Positions 18,329 to 25,882 of a stretch of DNA of 64,000 bases are shown here, piece after piece (position 1 is the first letter of the stretch; the number at the start of each line of letters is the position of its first letter). Under the pieces are notes generated by a model. The model did no database searches, was not told where the DNA came from, and saw only the letters and a program-made list of their open reading frames with translations. This DNA comes from Peptococcaceae bacterium BRH_c4b. GTDB taxonomy: Bacteria; Bacillota; Desulfotomaculia; Desulfotomaculales; Desulfocucumaceae. A program made the translations under genes and the position numbers. Location: NCBI GenBank assembly GCA_000961595.1, contig LADO01000005.1, positions 1 through 64,000 on the forward strand, given 5' to 3'.

Positions 18329-18670
18329 ATGAAAGGAGGTTTTGCATTTGAGGAGACTACTTTCTTTTTTCTGGGCGGAATGGTATACATGCCCAAGGCT
18401 TTAGAATCAGTTGATGTTGCTTTTGATGATATGGTTATAGAATGGTACAAGGTAGAGCCAGGGTTTAAAGCAACCGGAAAAACAATCGGTGAACTGAGCA
18501 TACGCAAAAAAACAGGTGCGGCTATAATAGCAATAGTTAAACGCAGCCAGGCTAAAATAATAAATCCGGGACCTGAGCAGGAAATCAAAGAAGGAGCGAC
18601 TCTTGTTGTTCTTGGCGGGAGAGAGCAAGTTAAAGCATGTAAAAAGCTGATCCAAAATGGGAGTATATAG
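18329..18670 (+). pseudogene. khtT: khtT-like K+/H+ antiporter regulatory subunit, 5'-truncated
   Basis: The 113-aa frame holds the RCK_C (TrkA-C) domain of KhtT (VAFDDMVIEWYKVEPGFKATGKTIGELSIRKKTGAAIIAI...INPGPEQEIKEGATLVVLG). KhtT proteins are usually ~160 aa; the N-terminal half is absent here, and the bases before 18329 do not encode it in any frame. AAAGGAGG at 18331-18338 lies inside the frame. The GTG of the antiporter gene overlaps its TAG by one base, the normal khtTU arrangement. It is probably a decayed or altered regulator. Confidence 0.7.
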
Positions 18671-19473
18671 TGTTTATGGGTGAACATCTTCTTTTTGAAG
18701 TTGGACTTGCTCTTGGAATTATTGCTGCGGCTGGATTATTGGCTTCCCGTTTACGTTTTTCTATCGTGCCGATATTAATTATAGCTGGTATGGCTGTCGG
18801 ACCTCACGCGCCACACATTGGAATGTTTGATTTCCGTTTCATAGAAAGTGCCCCATTAATTAATTTCATGGGGCGTTTAGGTGTGCTCTTTTTACTATTT
18901 TATCTGGGGTTGGAGTTTTCTGTTGGCAGATTAATAAAAGCAGGGCGTTCTATATTCATTGGTGGAACTATATACATGGTAATCAATTTTACACTGGGAA
19001 TAGCTTTTCCGTTATTGTGGGGATGGCCTCTGCGTGAAGTTCTGGTGGTACCCTTTAGGGATTTTTTTGGAGCACTATTTTTCTTTAGCTTTGGATTGAG
19101 TATTGATCCTCTTGCCCTCACCGGGGCTTTCTGGCCTGCTCTTGGTGCTGTTGGAATAACAATAGCAGGTAACTTTATTTCAGGTTTGTTGGCAGGCCGA
19201 AAATCCGGATATTCCCATAGGGCTTCCACCAATGTTGGACTAACAATCATATCCAGGGGCGAGTTTTCGATTATTTTGGCAAACCTGGCTAAAGCCGGAG
19301 GATTATTGCCGATACTGCAACCCTTTGCCGCTCTTTATGTTCTGATATTGGCAATCATAGGACCGTTGCTTACCAAGGAATCAAAATGGATTTACTCAAA
19401 AATGGCCCGTATATTTAAGTGGCCGCCGTTGAAAGATACGGATAAATTGAGGCAGCGTTCTTTGGCCCAATAA
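18670..19473 (+). pseudogene. khtU: khtU-like CPA2 antiporter with an internal in-frame deletion
   Basis: A 267-aa membrane protein of the CPA2 cation/proton antiporter family, whose members are ~400 aa. N-terminal helices to LLWGWPLREVLV and C-terminal helices from VPFRDFFGALFFFSFGLS match family order, but the ~130 residues normally between them (the middle helices) are missing without loss of frame. The transport core is therefore probably non-functional. The pair with the truncated khtT just upstream suggests that the whole operon is decaying. Confidence 0.7.
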
Positions 19474-19478
19474 TTGGG

Positions 19479-20174
19479 CTAGGTCATCCCCGCCAGGCGG
19501 TTCAGCAAAGAGTCCATCATACTGTTTAGCTCTTCGATATGTTTTAATCCTGCCGTGATTTCTTCCCGGGCCTGAATATAGCTGCCTTCGACTATTTCGT
19601 CGCCACAGTTCCGGATCAGTGCAGCAATGCTGCCGGCTGAACTTTCCAGGTGAAACTGCAGCCCGATGACCCTCTTTTCATATTCAAAGGCCTGGTTGGG
19701 GCAGGCCTTACTTGCCGCGGTTCGCACCGCCCCGGAAGGGATGTCGAAGGTGTCGCCGTGCCAGTGGAATGCAGTAAATTTTTCGGGCAGGTCATTAAAA
19801 ACAGCGGTGTTTTTTGCCTCCGGGGTCAGGTAGACGGGATGCCAGCCTATTTCCCGGTGGGAATTGTTATAGACCCTGGCCCCCAGCACATCGGCAATGA
19901 GCTGCGCCCCCAGGCAGATGCCCAATACAGATTTTTTGGCCGCTATAGCTTTTTCGATATATCTTTTCTCTTTAGCCAGCCAGGGGTATTTATCCTCTTC
20001 ATAAATATTCATGGGGCCGCCCATGACGACCAGCATGTCAAACTCCATATCCGCCACCGGGATTTCACCGGCAAAGAGTTTCGTTCCCGCCACTTCGTTC
20101 TCGTTTACCTTTATCCAGTTTTCTATATACGCAATACCCTCGAAGGGAACGTGCTGTAAATAATGAATTTTCAA
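19479..20174 (-). CDS. Class I glutamine amidotransferase-like protein
   Basis: A 231-aa protein like stand-alone GMP-synthase-type amidotransferase domains. It shows GGPMNIYEE, the nucleophile elbow GICLGAQLIA (Cys), FHWHGDTFD and the catalytic HxE in QFHLESSA. The TTG at 20174 is chosen because AAAGGAG stands 8 bases ahead; a GTG three codons earlier overlaps the ribosome site. Relatives act on gamma-glutamyl or related amides, but the partner is unknown. It converges on the damaged khtU with a 5-base gap. Confidence 0.85.
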   Translation of the reverse strand: MKIHYLQHVPFEGIAYIENWIKVNENEVAGTKLFAGEIPVADMEFDMLVVMGGPMNIYEEDKYPWLAKEKRYIEKAIAAKKSVLGICLGAQLIADVLGARVYNNSHREIGWHPVYLTPEAKNTAVFNDLPEKFTAFHWHGDTFDIPSGAVRTAASKACPNQAFEYEKRVIGLQFHLESSAGSIAALIRNCGDEIVEGSYIQAREEITAGLKHIEELNSMMDSLLNRLAGMT

Positions 20175-20259
20175 ATGCGGCACTCCTTTCGACTCTGCTG
20201 CCCTGCAGTAATATTTTATTATAAATCAACAGAAGCAGTAAACCGAAGTTGTTTTAAGG

Positions 20260-20871
20260 TTAAGATGCATTTGAACCTCCGGAGGTCAGCAGCGTTCCGG
20301 CCTGAAAAACCGTCTCCAGGGCTTCCGTATTACTGTTAATAACTCCTGTCTTATCCGTCAGGGGAAAGCAATAGCTGCTATCCCATTGAATATCAAGCAT
20401 TTTAAAAAAATAACGGGCTGTCCTCAGTGCGCCGTCAAAAACCCCGGGTAAATTGGTGCCGGCTGCGGAGATGTAGATGCCCCGGCGGGGTGGACGCAGA
20501 TGGCTGTCCTGAATAACCGGTTCCTTTAAAACATAGCGGGTGGCCCAGAACTGCTGGCTGCGGTCAACCAGGGCTTTGGCCTGGGCGTTCATGCCCATGG
20601 AGAAGATAGGGGCGGCCATGATGATGCGGTCGGCCTCCAGTATTTTGGTAAAAATATCAGCTGCGCCGTCCTTTACCACGCATTTGCCGTTTGTAAAGCA
20701 CCCATCGCAGGCCCGGCATGGTGCAACACTGAAATCTACTAGCCTCACTACTTCCGTGGCGGCTCCGGCTGCTGCCGCACCTTCCATGACCTTTTCCAGC
20801 AATATGGAGGTGTTGCCGTTAAGCCTGGGGCTGCAGGCCAGCCCCAGGCACTTTATTCTACCATTATCCAT
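20260..20871 (-). CDS. Iron-sulfur flavoprotein (NADPH-dependent FMN reductase-like)
   Basis: A 203-aa flavodoxin-fold protein. The N-terminal LACSPRLNGNTSILLEKVMEGA is the FMN phosphate loop. CRACDGCFTNGKC (Cx2Cx2C...C) is the compact cluster motif of the archaeal/clostridial Isf family, which binds a [4Fe-4S] cluster next to FMN. APIFSMGMNAQAKALVDR follows, as usual. It is probably a soluble electron-transfer or oxygen-defence reductase of anaerobes. It is a single gene with a terminator downstream of the next leftward unit. Confidence 0.85.
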   Translation of the reverse strand: MDNGRIKCLGLACSPRLNGNTSILLEKVMEGAAAAGAATEVVRLVDFSVAPCRACDGCFTNGKCVVKDGAADIFTKILEADRIIMAAPIFSMGMNAQAKALVDRSQQFWATRYVLKEPVIQDSHLRPPRRGIYISAAGTNLPGVFDGALRTARYFFKMLDIQWDSSYCFPLTDKTGVINSNTEALETVFQAGTLLTSGGSNAS

Positions 20872-20961
20872 AATTTATTTCCTATCCTGATAAAATGCCA
20901 TACGTTTGCCCTGGCTCATGAGCTAAATATATTCTCTACCGGGTTTTAAATTCCTCCGTAA

Positions 20962-20998
20962 ATAAAAACCAGGGGCATTAGTTGCCCCCGGGGTTTTA
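20962..20998. terminator. Terminator-like hairpin
   Basis: AAAACC-A-GGGGCA pairs with TGCCCC-CG-GGGTTTT around ATTAGT, with A and T runs on both sides. It lies between the CBS gene end and the start of the flavoprotein gene, so it most likely ends the leftward CBS transcript. Confidence 0.7.
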
Positions 20999-21035
20999 TG
21001 CGAACGGATTAAGTTTGACAGGTTGGTGGGTGTTT

Positions 21036-21536
21036 TCACAACATTTCGCCGATATAATCCAGGATGTCCAGCGCCCGAATAATGCCTATAGCCTTCTTAT
21101 CCTCAAATACAGGTATGATATTAACATTTTGTGTCATCATTAATTCTATAGCCCTGGTTACATCATCATCTCCCTGCAAAAAGGCTTTTACCAGGGGCCG
21201 TGCAGATTGCCCAACCTTGGTCACTGTATACTGCTCCAGCGGTGTCTTGTGGTAAAAGAAAGCCCAGGATAGGGTAAACAGTTCCGTGTTATCGTAAAGC
21301 ATTCGGTTTCTTTTAATGGTGTTGAGGATATCCCGCACAGTTAATATGGCAACCAGTTGCTCTTCGTTACAGACTTTTTTGGTCCTGCTGAAAACCATCA
21401 TTGAACGGTGTTCTTTTCCCTCTGCCAGAATGGACTTCATTTTTTTAATGGCGTCTTTTAGAGTGTCATCTTCATATACTACGGGGTATTCGGAGATGGG
21501 TAGCATTAGCTCACGGACTTTTTTTGTGTCTGGCAT
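21036..21536 (-). CDS. CBS-domain pair protein
   Basis: A 166-aa protein starting at the ATG at 21536 (MPDTKKVRELMLP) after GGGAGGTG; the longer open frame upstream is not protein-like. It has two CBS units: YPVVYEDDTLKDAIKKM...VAILTVRDILNTI and VGQSARPLVKAFLQGDDDVTRAIELM...IGIIRALDILDYI. The plan resembles the CBS protein of the TauE/SafE operon at 7786-8385, and ligand sensing is the likely role. It is monocistronic. No partner gene is adjacent in the same direction. Confidence 0.8.
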   Translation of the reverse strand: MPDTKKVRELMLPISEYPVVYEDDTLKDAIKKMKSILAEGKEHRSMMVFSRTKKVCNEEQLVAILTVRDILNTIKRNRMLYDNTELFTLSWAFFYHKTPLEQYTVTKVGQSARPLVKAFLQGDDDVTRAIELMMTQNVNIIPVFEDKKAIGIIRALDILDYIGEML

Positions 21537-21898
21537 GACTTTGACACCTCCCGCTTTCTTTTTATTTTGCATAAATATATTCGTCCCCAGTTTGTATTTT
21601 CCTTCACAAATATAAAATATAATAAATATTTTTACCAGAATTACTTTTTTATAACCCTGCAGGATAATATACGGGGTACTCTGGTAAGTGATATTAACAA
21701 AACGGTTGTATTTTAAAACCCGTGCTGCTATAATATTTTCAATAGTGGGCGATTGGAGTCGCCCAGTAACATTGTCATTATTTTTCGCGACAAATACCAC
21801 GAAGGTATTTTTCCGTATGAAGCGGATATATCTTTGTGGTTTTTATTTTTGTATCAATACTGTTTTTAATTGTGAAAAATTTTAGGGGGCTTGGTAAC

Positions 21899-22563
21899 TT
21901 GCACATTCCTGACGGTTTTTTGGATGCTAAAATCTGGGTAACAGCTGCGGCCTTAAGTACGGGTGCCATAGGTTACAGTGTGTCCAAATCCAGGGAGGAA
22001 CTGGATGAAAGGCAGGTTCCCAAACTGGGGATCATGGCTGCATTTATTTTCGCTGCCCAGATGGTGAATTTTCCGGTGGGCGTGGGTACTTGGGTACTTC
22101 CGGCCATCTTCTGGGAGCCGCCCTGGCTGCCATACTGCTGGGTTCCTGGAGCGCCTGCCTGATATTGTCCACGGTTTTGTTTATCCAGTGCCTGGCCTTT
22201 CAGGACGGCGGGCTGACAGCCCTGGGCGCCAATGTATTCAATATGGCGGTGGTGGGAGTATTGACGGCCTTTATTGTATATAAGATTTTTTCCGGCATTG
22301 CAAAGAGTAAGGCCGGAAGGAATATTTCTGTCTTCCTGGCATCCTGGGCCTCGGTTTTTGCCGCTTCAATGATGGCCACTCTTGAACTGAGTGTTTCCAA
22401 CCAGATACATTTATCATTTGCTCAAATTTTTGTACCCATGGCCGGCTGGCATGCTGTCATTGGTATAGGGGAAGGGCTGATTACTGTAGTGGTGGTTAAT
22501 TTTGTGGAAAGACTCGGCTTCGTAGATACAAGGAACAATATGCGAGCGGAGGTGAAGGAATGA
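21899..22563 (+). pseudogene. cbiM: cbiM-type cobalt/nickel ECF transporter component, frameshifted by an 8-bp duplication
   Basis: The TTG at 21899 begins the invariant LHIPDGFLDAKIW, after AGGGGGC. At 22083-22098 TGGGTACT occurs twice in tandem. Removing one copy gives FPVGVGTSGHLLGAALAAILLG, the conserved family core, and joins two frames into one ~218-aa membrane protein. As sequenced, translation ends early. CbiM is the substrate-capturing membrane subunit for Co2+ or Ni2+ uptake. The PDGLE-domain gene overlaps its 3' end (ATGA), but no cbiQ or cbiO follows. Confidence 0.85.
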
Positions 22564-22853
22564 AGGGTAAATATAAGGTATTGCTTTTGGCCCTTATCGT
22601 GGCAGCTTTGCTGTCTCCCTTTGCTTCATCCCACCCGGACGGACTGGAAAGGGTGGCGGAGGATAAAGGCTTTTTAGAGAAAAGTGAGGGTAAGCCTAAC
22701 GTTACCTCGCCGATACCGGACTATATTTTCCCGGGTATCAAAAATGAATCCGTGGCCACTGCCGTTGCCGGTATTGCCGGTACTCTATTCACCTTCGGAG
22801 TGATGTACGGTGTGGCCAGGCTGGCGGGGAAAAAGAAGGCCGGAAATTCATAA
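22560..22853 (+). CDS. PDGLE-domain protein (CbiN/NikN-like)
   Basis: A 97-aa protein with an N-terminal membrane helix (VLLLALIVAALLSPFASS), the name-giving HPDGLERVAED motif, and a second helix (VAGIAGTLFTFGVMYGVARL) before a basic tail. Such proteins assist CbiM or NikM in cobalt/nickel uptake. It is translationally coupled to the broken cbiM. A terminator comes 60 bases later, so the ATPase and CbiQ components must be elsewhere or lost. If the upstream frameshift is real, its own translation may suffer. Confidence 0.85.
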   Translation: MKGKYKVLLLALIVAALLSPFASSHPDGLERVAEDKGFLEKSEGKPNVTSPIPDYIFPGIKNESVATAVAGIAGTLFTFGVMYGVARLAGKKKAGNS

Positions 22854-22914
22854 TCCTGCTGTTATTTGCACCGGTTGACAATGGTAAACTGTGCCAAACC
22901 AGCTCGTTCAGTAC

Positions 22915-22947
22915 AAGACTCCCTGCGAGTAGGCAGGGAGTCTTGTT
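22915..22947. terminator. Terminator between convergent genes
   Basis: AAGACTCCCTGC pairs with GCAGGGAGTCTT around GAGTAG. Confidence 0.8.
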
Positions 22948-22954
22948 GGCGGTG

Positions 22955-23938
22955 TTATTTAGGGAAGCGCCAAACGATAATATTTTTCACGGCGGTATCC
23001 TCTTCTTTAGCGGTTTCCCAGGCGTTTTCATCTTCTGCTGTGATCTCGTCAGCCGGATCATCCGGCGGAGTTTCTTCCCGGGGCGCATCTGTTCCCGATG
23101 CCTGCTCTTCCATAAGCTCTTCGTTTTCTACCTGTGTTTCCTCAGGGAAGTCTTCTTCCGGGGGTTCCTCTTCCTGCACCGCTACCTCCTGTGTAACTTC
23201 TTTATCGGTTGCCTCTTCCTGGGCCGCTTCTTCCAGTGTTACTTCTACTTGTGTAATTACTTCTTGTGGCAGGCTCGCCATTAAGGCGTTGATTAACTCT
23301 TCCGGAACTGGGAAACCCTCTTCAGAAGCCGCTAAGATATCATCATTTCCGGTGGCAGCGCCCTCTTCTACAGGTGCCTGGGTATTTGCGGTTCCGTTAA
23401 TTTCAGGGCTTGCTTCGGTCATATATTCGGGAGGGATTGTAGTTTCTGTTTCCCCTTGATAATTATCTTCGGGGCTGGTGGCGGTATCCAGCACGGCAGT
23501 CTCTTGAGCTTCTGCAGCGCTGTCACTGGCCTTCTCTTCTTCCGGTGCAGGTAAATTCTCGCTTATCTCTGTCGTGCTTAAATATTCTTCTGCGTCTGTT
23601 TCTTCCTTTTTTATTTCGTGAGCCAGGATACGGTACACCTTTCCTCTGGTCATAGTTGCCAGTTCATCAAGAATTGCATCTGTAATTGCGTCCGGGTGAC
23701 CCCATACAAATAGATTCACTCTTTTTCTTCTGGCTATTTCCCGCCTGGTTGCCCCCGGTACGTCTCCGTTATCCGGCACCAGCAGCACCGGAAGTTGCAG
23801 GCCTTTCCAGCGGTCATCATCACTGTTCAGCGCGGAGAAAGATATGATCAGCAGGTCTGAAAAAGGATTTCTATAGAAGGCCCTCTCGGCTGCTCTCAAG
23901 TACATATCTTTTTCGCTGAGTATGCCCAAATTCTTCAA
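22955..23938 (-). CDS. Acidic protein with N-terminal cell-wall-binding-repeat-2-like domain
   Basis: A 327-aa protein from TTG 23938 (GGGGAAGGGG ahead). Residues ~1-110 resemble one unit of cell wall binding repeat 2 (LPVLLVPDNGDVPGATRREI, VNLFVWGHPDAITDAILDELATMTRGKVYRI). Residues ~115-310 are an extremely Glu/Pro/Thr-rich, probably disordered tail, and the end is basic/hydrophobic (VKNIIVWRFPK). No signal peptide is visible, which is odd for a wall-binding domain. The Ser-rich frame on the other strand is a reflection of the Glu codons. Confidence 0.6.
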   Translation of the reverse strand: MKNLGILSEKDMYLRAAERAFYRNPFSDLLIISFSALNSDDDRWKGLQLPVLLVPDNGDVPGATRREIARRKRVNLFVWGHPDAITDAILDELATMTRGKVYRILAHEIKKEETDAEEYLSTTEISENLPAPEEEKASDSAAEAQETAVLDTATSPEDNYQGETETTIPPEYMTEASPEINGTANTQAPVEEGAATGNDDILAASEEGFPVPEELINALMASLPQEVITQVEVTLEEAAQEEATDKEVTQEVAVQEEEPPEEDFPEETQVENEELMEEQASGTDAPREETPPDDPADEITAEDENAWETAKEEDTAVKNIIVWRFPK

Positions 23939-24088
23939 CCCCTTCCCCGGGTATATATTTTTAATATTACTGTATGTTTAAATATGTCAGGCAGTTAATA
24001 AATGTATATTCTGCAAGTCAGCGGAATATTAAAGCCCGGCGGTGAGAAGCAGCTATTTCTGTAAAATAAATGGGCAGGTGGGATAAAA

Positions 24089-24169
24089 TTGCTGAAAAGA
24101 TTTAGTTGTAAAACTCTAAATATATACACTGGTGCTGCGGGTGCTGGAGTTTATGCGGGTTATAAATAA
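24089..24169 (+). CDS. Possible 26-aa Gly/Ala-rich peptide
   Basis: TTG follows AGGTGGG, giving a basic N-terminus (LLKRFSCK) and a small-residue stretch (TGAAGAGVYAGYK), and the stop lies in the terminator stem. Too short to judge by composition; it could be chance. Confidence 0.25.
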   Translation: MLKRFSCKTLNIYTGAAGAGVYAGYK

Positions 24170-24217
24170 ACAAAAGAGGTCCCGTATGTACTCCCGGGAC
24201 CTCTTTTGTTTATTTGT
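24164..24217. terminator. Long bidirectional terminator
   Basis: AATAAACAAAAGAGGTCCCG pairs almost perfectly with CGGGACCTCTTTTGTTTATT around TATGTACTCC, with A/T-rich flanks. It ends the leftward DUF1540 gene and anything arriving from the left. Confidence 0.8.
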
Positions 24218-24410
24218 TTCTCGCGTTTTTGAAAGTCTGGCAGCAGGTGTCGTCCATGTTGCCGGCAGGAGTGGCTTTGAGGTTGCTGAGCTGGGCGTTG
24301 GGCGGGAAGCCCCCCTCCTGGTCATTTTGAATCACTATGTTGTCAGCATTGCAGAGATTTCCGTTCTGCCAATAAGAACAGCTGTTTACTGTGCAATGTA
24401 CATAGGGCAT
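24210..24410 (-). CDS. DUF1540-type Cys-rich small protein
   Basis: A 66-aa protein with a strong ribosome site (AAGGAGGT). The arrangement CTVNSCSYWQNGNLCNA near the start and DTCCQTF at the end matches DUF1540, a small Cys-rich domain common in spore-forming Firmicutes and probably metal-binding. The opposite-strand frame over it lacks these features. It is transcribed alone. The role is unknown. Confidence 0.85.
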   Translation of the reverse strand: MPYVHCTVNSCSYWQNGNLCNADNIVIQNDQEGGFPPNAQLSNLKATPAGNMDDTCCQTFKNARNK

Positions 24411-24479
24411 AAAAAATACCTCCTTAAATTATTATAATATTTTCAGAGGTATTTTTTCAAAAAAAATAAGTTTTATGTA

Positions 24480-24508
24480 TTGAAAAATGTTTTTCCCGGG
24501 ACTATGCT
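24480..24508 (+). promoter_or_regulatory. Candidate promoter of the putative small RNA
   Basis: TTGAAA (24480-24485), a 17-base spacer and TATGCT (24503-24508) fit a sigma-A promoter with three mismatches in total. Confidence 0.45.
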
Positions 24509-24514
24509 AAACAA

Positions 24515-24662
24515 TCACAGCGTATTAGGGAATAACTATTATTCTCGTGGATAAGTCTGTTGCTACGGCCTGAGAAGGTCGGCCATACCTTCTCTGCAGC
24601 GATCAGTCTATTCATAATTATTCCAAATAGTAAAACCAACATGAAATATGGTTGGTTTTTTT
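24515..24662 (+). ncRNA. Putative structured small RNA with its own promoter and terminator
   Basis: GGAATAA (24529-24535) pairs with TTATTCC (24618-24624). Inside lie GTTGCT/AGCGAT (two wobbles) and a perfect 8-bp hairpin GAGAAGGT/ACCTTCTC (24572-24594). A terminator (AAAACCAAC...GTTGGTTTTTTT, 24632-24662) follows directly. There is no ORF. A closed rod with bubbles recalls 6S RNA in outline but is shorter than usual (~150 nt), so the family is not assigned. The 5' end is inferred from the promoter. Confidence 0.5.
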
Positions 24663-24706
24663 GTGTCCTTTACCAAATAAACTATGCTTTATATGGAATA
24701 ATATAA

Positions 24707-24735
24707 TTGACATATGTTCATATAATAGTTATAAT
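24707..24735 (+). promoter_or_regulatory. Consensus promoter with embedded operator, upstream of the nifX-like cluster
   Basis: TTGACA (24707-24712), a 17-base spacer and TATAAT (24730-24735) form a perfect sigma-A promoter. TTGACATATGTTC (24707-24719) covers the -35; its exact reverse complement lies at the nifU-like promoter (27278-27290). Confidence 0.7.
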
Positions 24736-24772
24736 TTTAATGAAAATATGCATATAACATTGTTTTTAAATA

Positions 24773-24838
24773 GGGGACATTCCTTCCCGATTTTATTAAA
24801 AGGTAAGGAATTTATCCAGCCCAAGAAGGTGTGTCCCC
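24773..24838 (-). repeat. REP-like palindromic element
   Basis: GGGGACATTCCTTC...GAAGGTGTGTCCCC, the family consensus in reverse orientation, about 66 bp. It lies in the leader between the promoter at 24707 and the nifX-like ATG. Confidence 0.85.
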
Positions 24839-24861
24839 TTACCTTAGAAAGGAGTGAGACC

Positions 24862-25224
24862 ATGAAGGTTGCAATAAGTTCCCGGGGGCAGACTCTTGAC
24901 TCAATGATGGAGCCGAGGTTTGGCCGATGCAGTTGGTTTGTGGTGGTGGACACAGGGAATGGGGAACACAACGCTTACAGCAATGAAATTAATTTATCCG
25001 CAGCACAGGGCGCGGGCATTCAGGCAGCACAAAATGTGACTCATTACGGTGTGGAAGCAGTAATTACCGGCCAATGCGGGCCAAAAGCATATAAAACACT
25101 AAAAGTCGCCGGAATAAAAATATTTAGCGGGGCGGATGGTACAGTGTCGGAGGCTCTGGAAAAATTAAATGGCGGATTACTGGAAGAGGCCGGGGAGGCA
25201 GATGTGGAAGGTCATTGGATGTAA
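24862..25224 (+). CDS. NifX/NifB-C-like (dinitrogenase iron-molybdenum cofactor family) protein
   Basis: A 120-aa protein starting at the ATG after GAAAGGAGTGAG; the frame upstream passes through the REP element and is not coding. Family marks: MKVAISSRGQTLDSMMEPRFGRCSWFVVVD, GAGIQAAQNVTHYGVEAVITGQCGPKAYKTLKVAGIKIF. These small RNase H-like-fold proteins bind Fe-S or Fe-Mo clusters; outside nitrogen fixation their role is unclear. There are no nitrogenase genes here. It overlaps by 10 bases the remnant of a P-loop ATPase. Confidence 0.88.
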   Translation: MKVAISSRGQTLDSMMEPRFGRCSWFVVVDTGNGEHNAYSNEINLSAAQGAGIQAAQNVTHYGVEAVITGQCGPKAYKTLKVAGIKIFSGADGTVSEALEKLNGGLLEEAGEADVEGHWM

Positions 25225-25412
25225 ATACACTAAACATAGCCATTGCCAGTGGTAAGGGAGGAACGGGCAAAACCATCGTTTCTACCAACCTGGCCATGGC
25301 TGCTGCCGAGGTAAATTATAATGTTTTTAATACAATAGAAAGGAAGATCAAAAATGAAAATTGCCATGCCGGTTGTAGGAGGACAACTTTGTACACATTT
25401 CGGGCACTGTGA
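25215..25412 (+). pseudogene. Remnant of a MinD/Mrp-type P-loop ATPase
   Basis: From TTG 25215 the first ~33 residues (MDVNTLNIAIASGKGGTGKTIVSTNLAMAAAEV) are the deviant Walker A start of MinD-superfamily ATPases, which in many anaerobes sit between NifX-like genes and carry inserted ferredoxin domains. After AEV the similarity stops abruptly and the frame runs into the next gene. About 250 residues are missing, most simply by deletion. Confidence 0.75.
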
Positions 25413-25698
25413 AAGCTTTCAGTTTTTTGATGTAGACCCCGGCACCAAAGAGGTTAAAAAAATGGAAACAATGACCGCTCCGCCTCATGAACCGGGCTTA
25501 CTTCCCAAAATTTTAGGCGAACAGGGAGTCAGCGTAGTAATAGCCGGAGGTATGGGCGCGCGTGCGCAGGACCTTTTCAACCAGAGGGGAATAAAGGTCA
25601 TTGTGGGCGCAAGCCCTTCTGCCGGCAGTCCTGAAGAGATCGTCGAGACTTATATTTCCGGGTCTTTGAGTACCGGGGCAAATCCATGCGATCATTAA
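25354..25698 (+). CDS. NifX/NifB-C-like protein
   Basis: A 114-aa second member of the family (MKIAMPVVGGQLCTHFGHCESFQFFDVD, PHEPGLLPKILGEQGVSVVIAGGMGARAQDLFNQRGIKVIVGA). The ribosome site GAAAGGAAG precedes it, and a terminator hairpin comes right after the stop. It carries Cys/His residues at the N-terminus (CTHFGHC) fit for metal or cluster binding. It likely works with the preceding NifX-like protein and formerly with the deleted ATPase, in Fe-S or Mo cluster handling. Confidence 0.88.
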   Translation: MKIAMPVVGGQLCTHFGHCESFQFFDVDPGTKEVKKMETMTAPPHEPGLLPKILGEQGVSVVIAGGMGARAQDLFNQRGIKVIVGASPSAGSPEEIVETYISGSLSTGANPCDH

Positions 25699-25717
25699 AA
25701 AAGTACTGAAAAAATTT

Positions 25718-25761
25718 AAAAAAGATAAGGCATGTCTTTTAGGATGCCTTATCTTTTTTTG
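25718..25761 (+). terminator. Terminator
   Basis: AAAGATAAGGCAT pairs with ATGCCTTATCTTT, followed by TTTTG. Confidence 0.9.
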
Positions 25762-25882
25762 TTTATTGTTGACATAGGCTCATAACATGTGGTAAGGTAG
25801 TTATGGGTATATATTCATAATGATTCATTATATTATTGGATAATAAATGACAGCTTAAGAATATGAGGAGTGATTAAATCAG

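Noticed and set aside
22866-23459. A 197-aa Ser-rich frame on the plus strand
   Set aside because: It is the antisense image of the Glu-codon-rich acidic gene, lies over a terminator and has no ribosome site.
24132-24437. A 101-aa plus-strand frame
   Set aside because: It starts in a terminator stem and covers the DUF1540 gene on the other strand.
24480-24662. Riboswitch for the nifX-like cluster
   Set aside because: The terminator at 24632-24662 is followed by a separate perfect promoter at 24707, so a free-standing RNA is the simpler reading.
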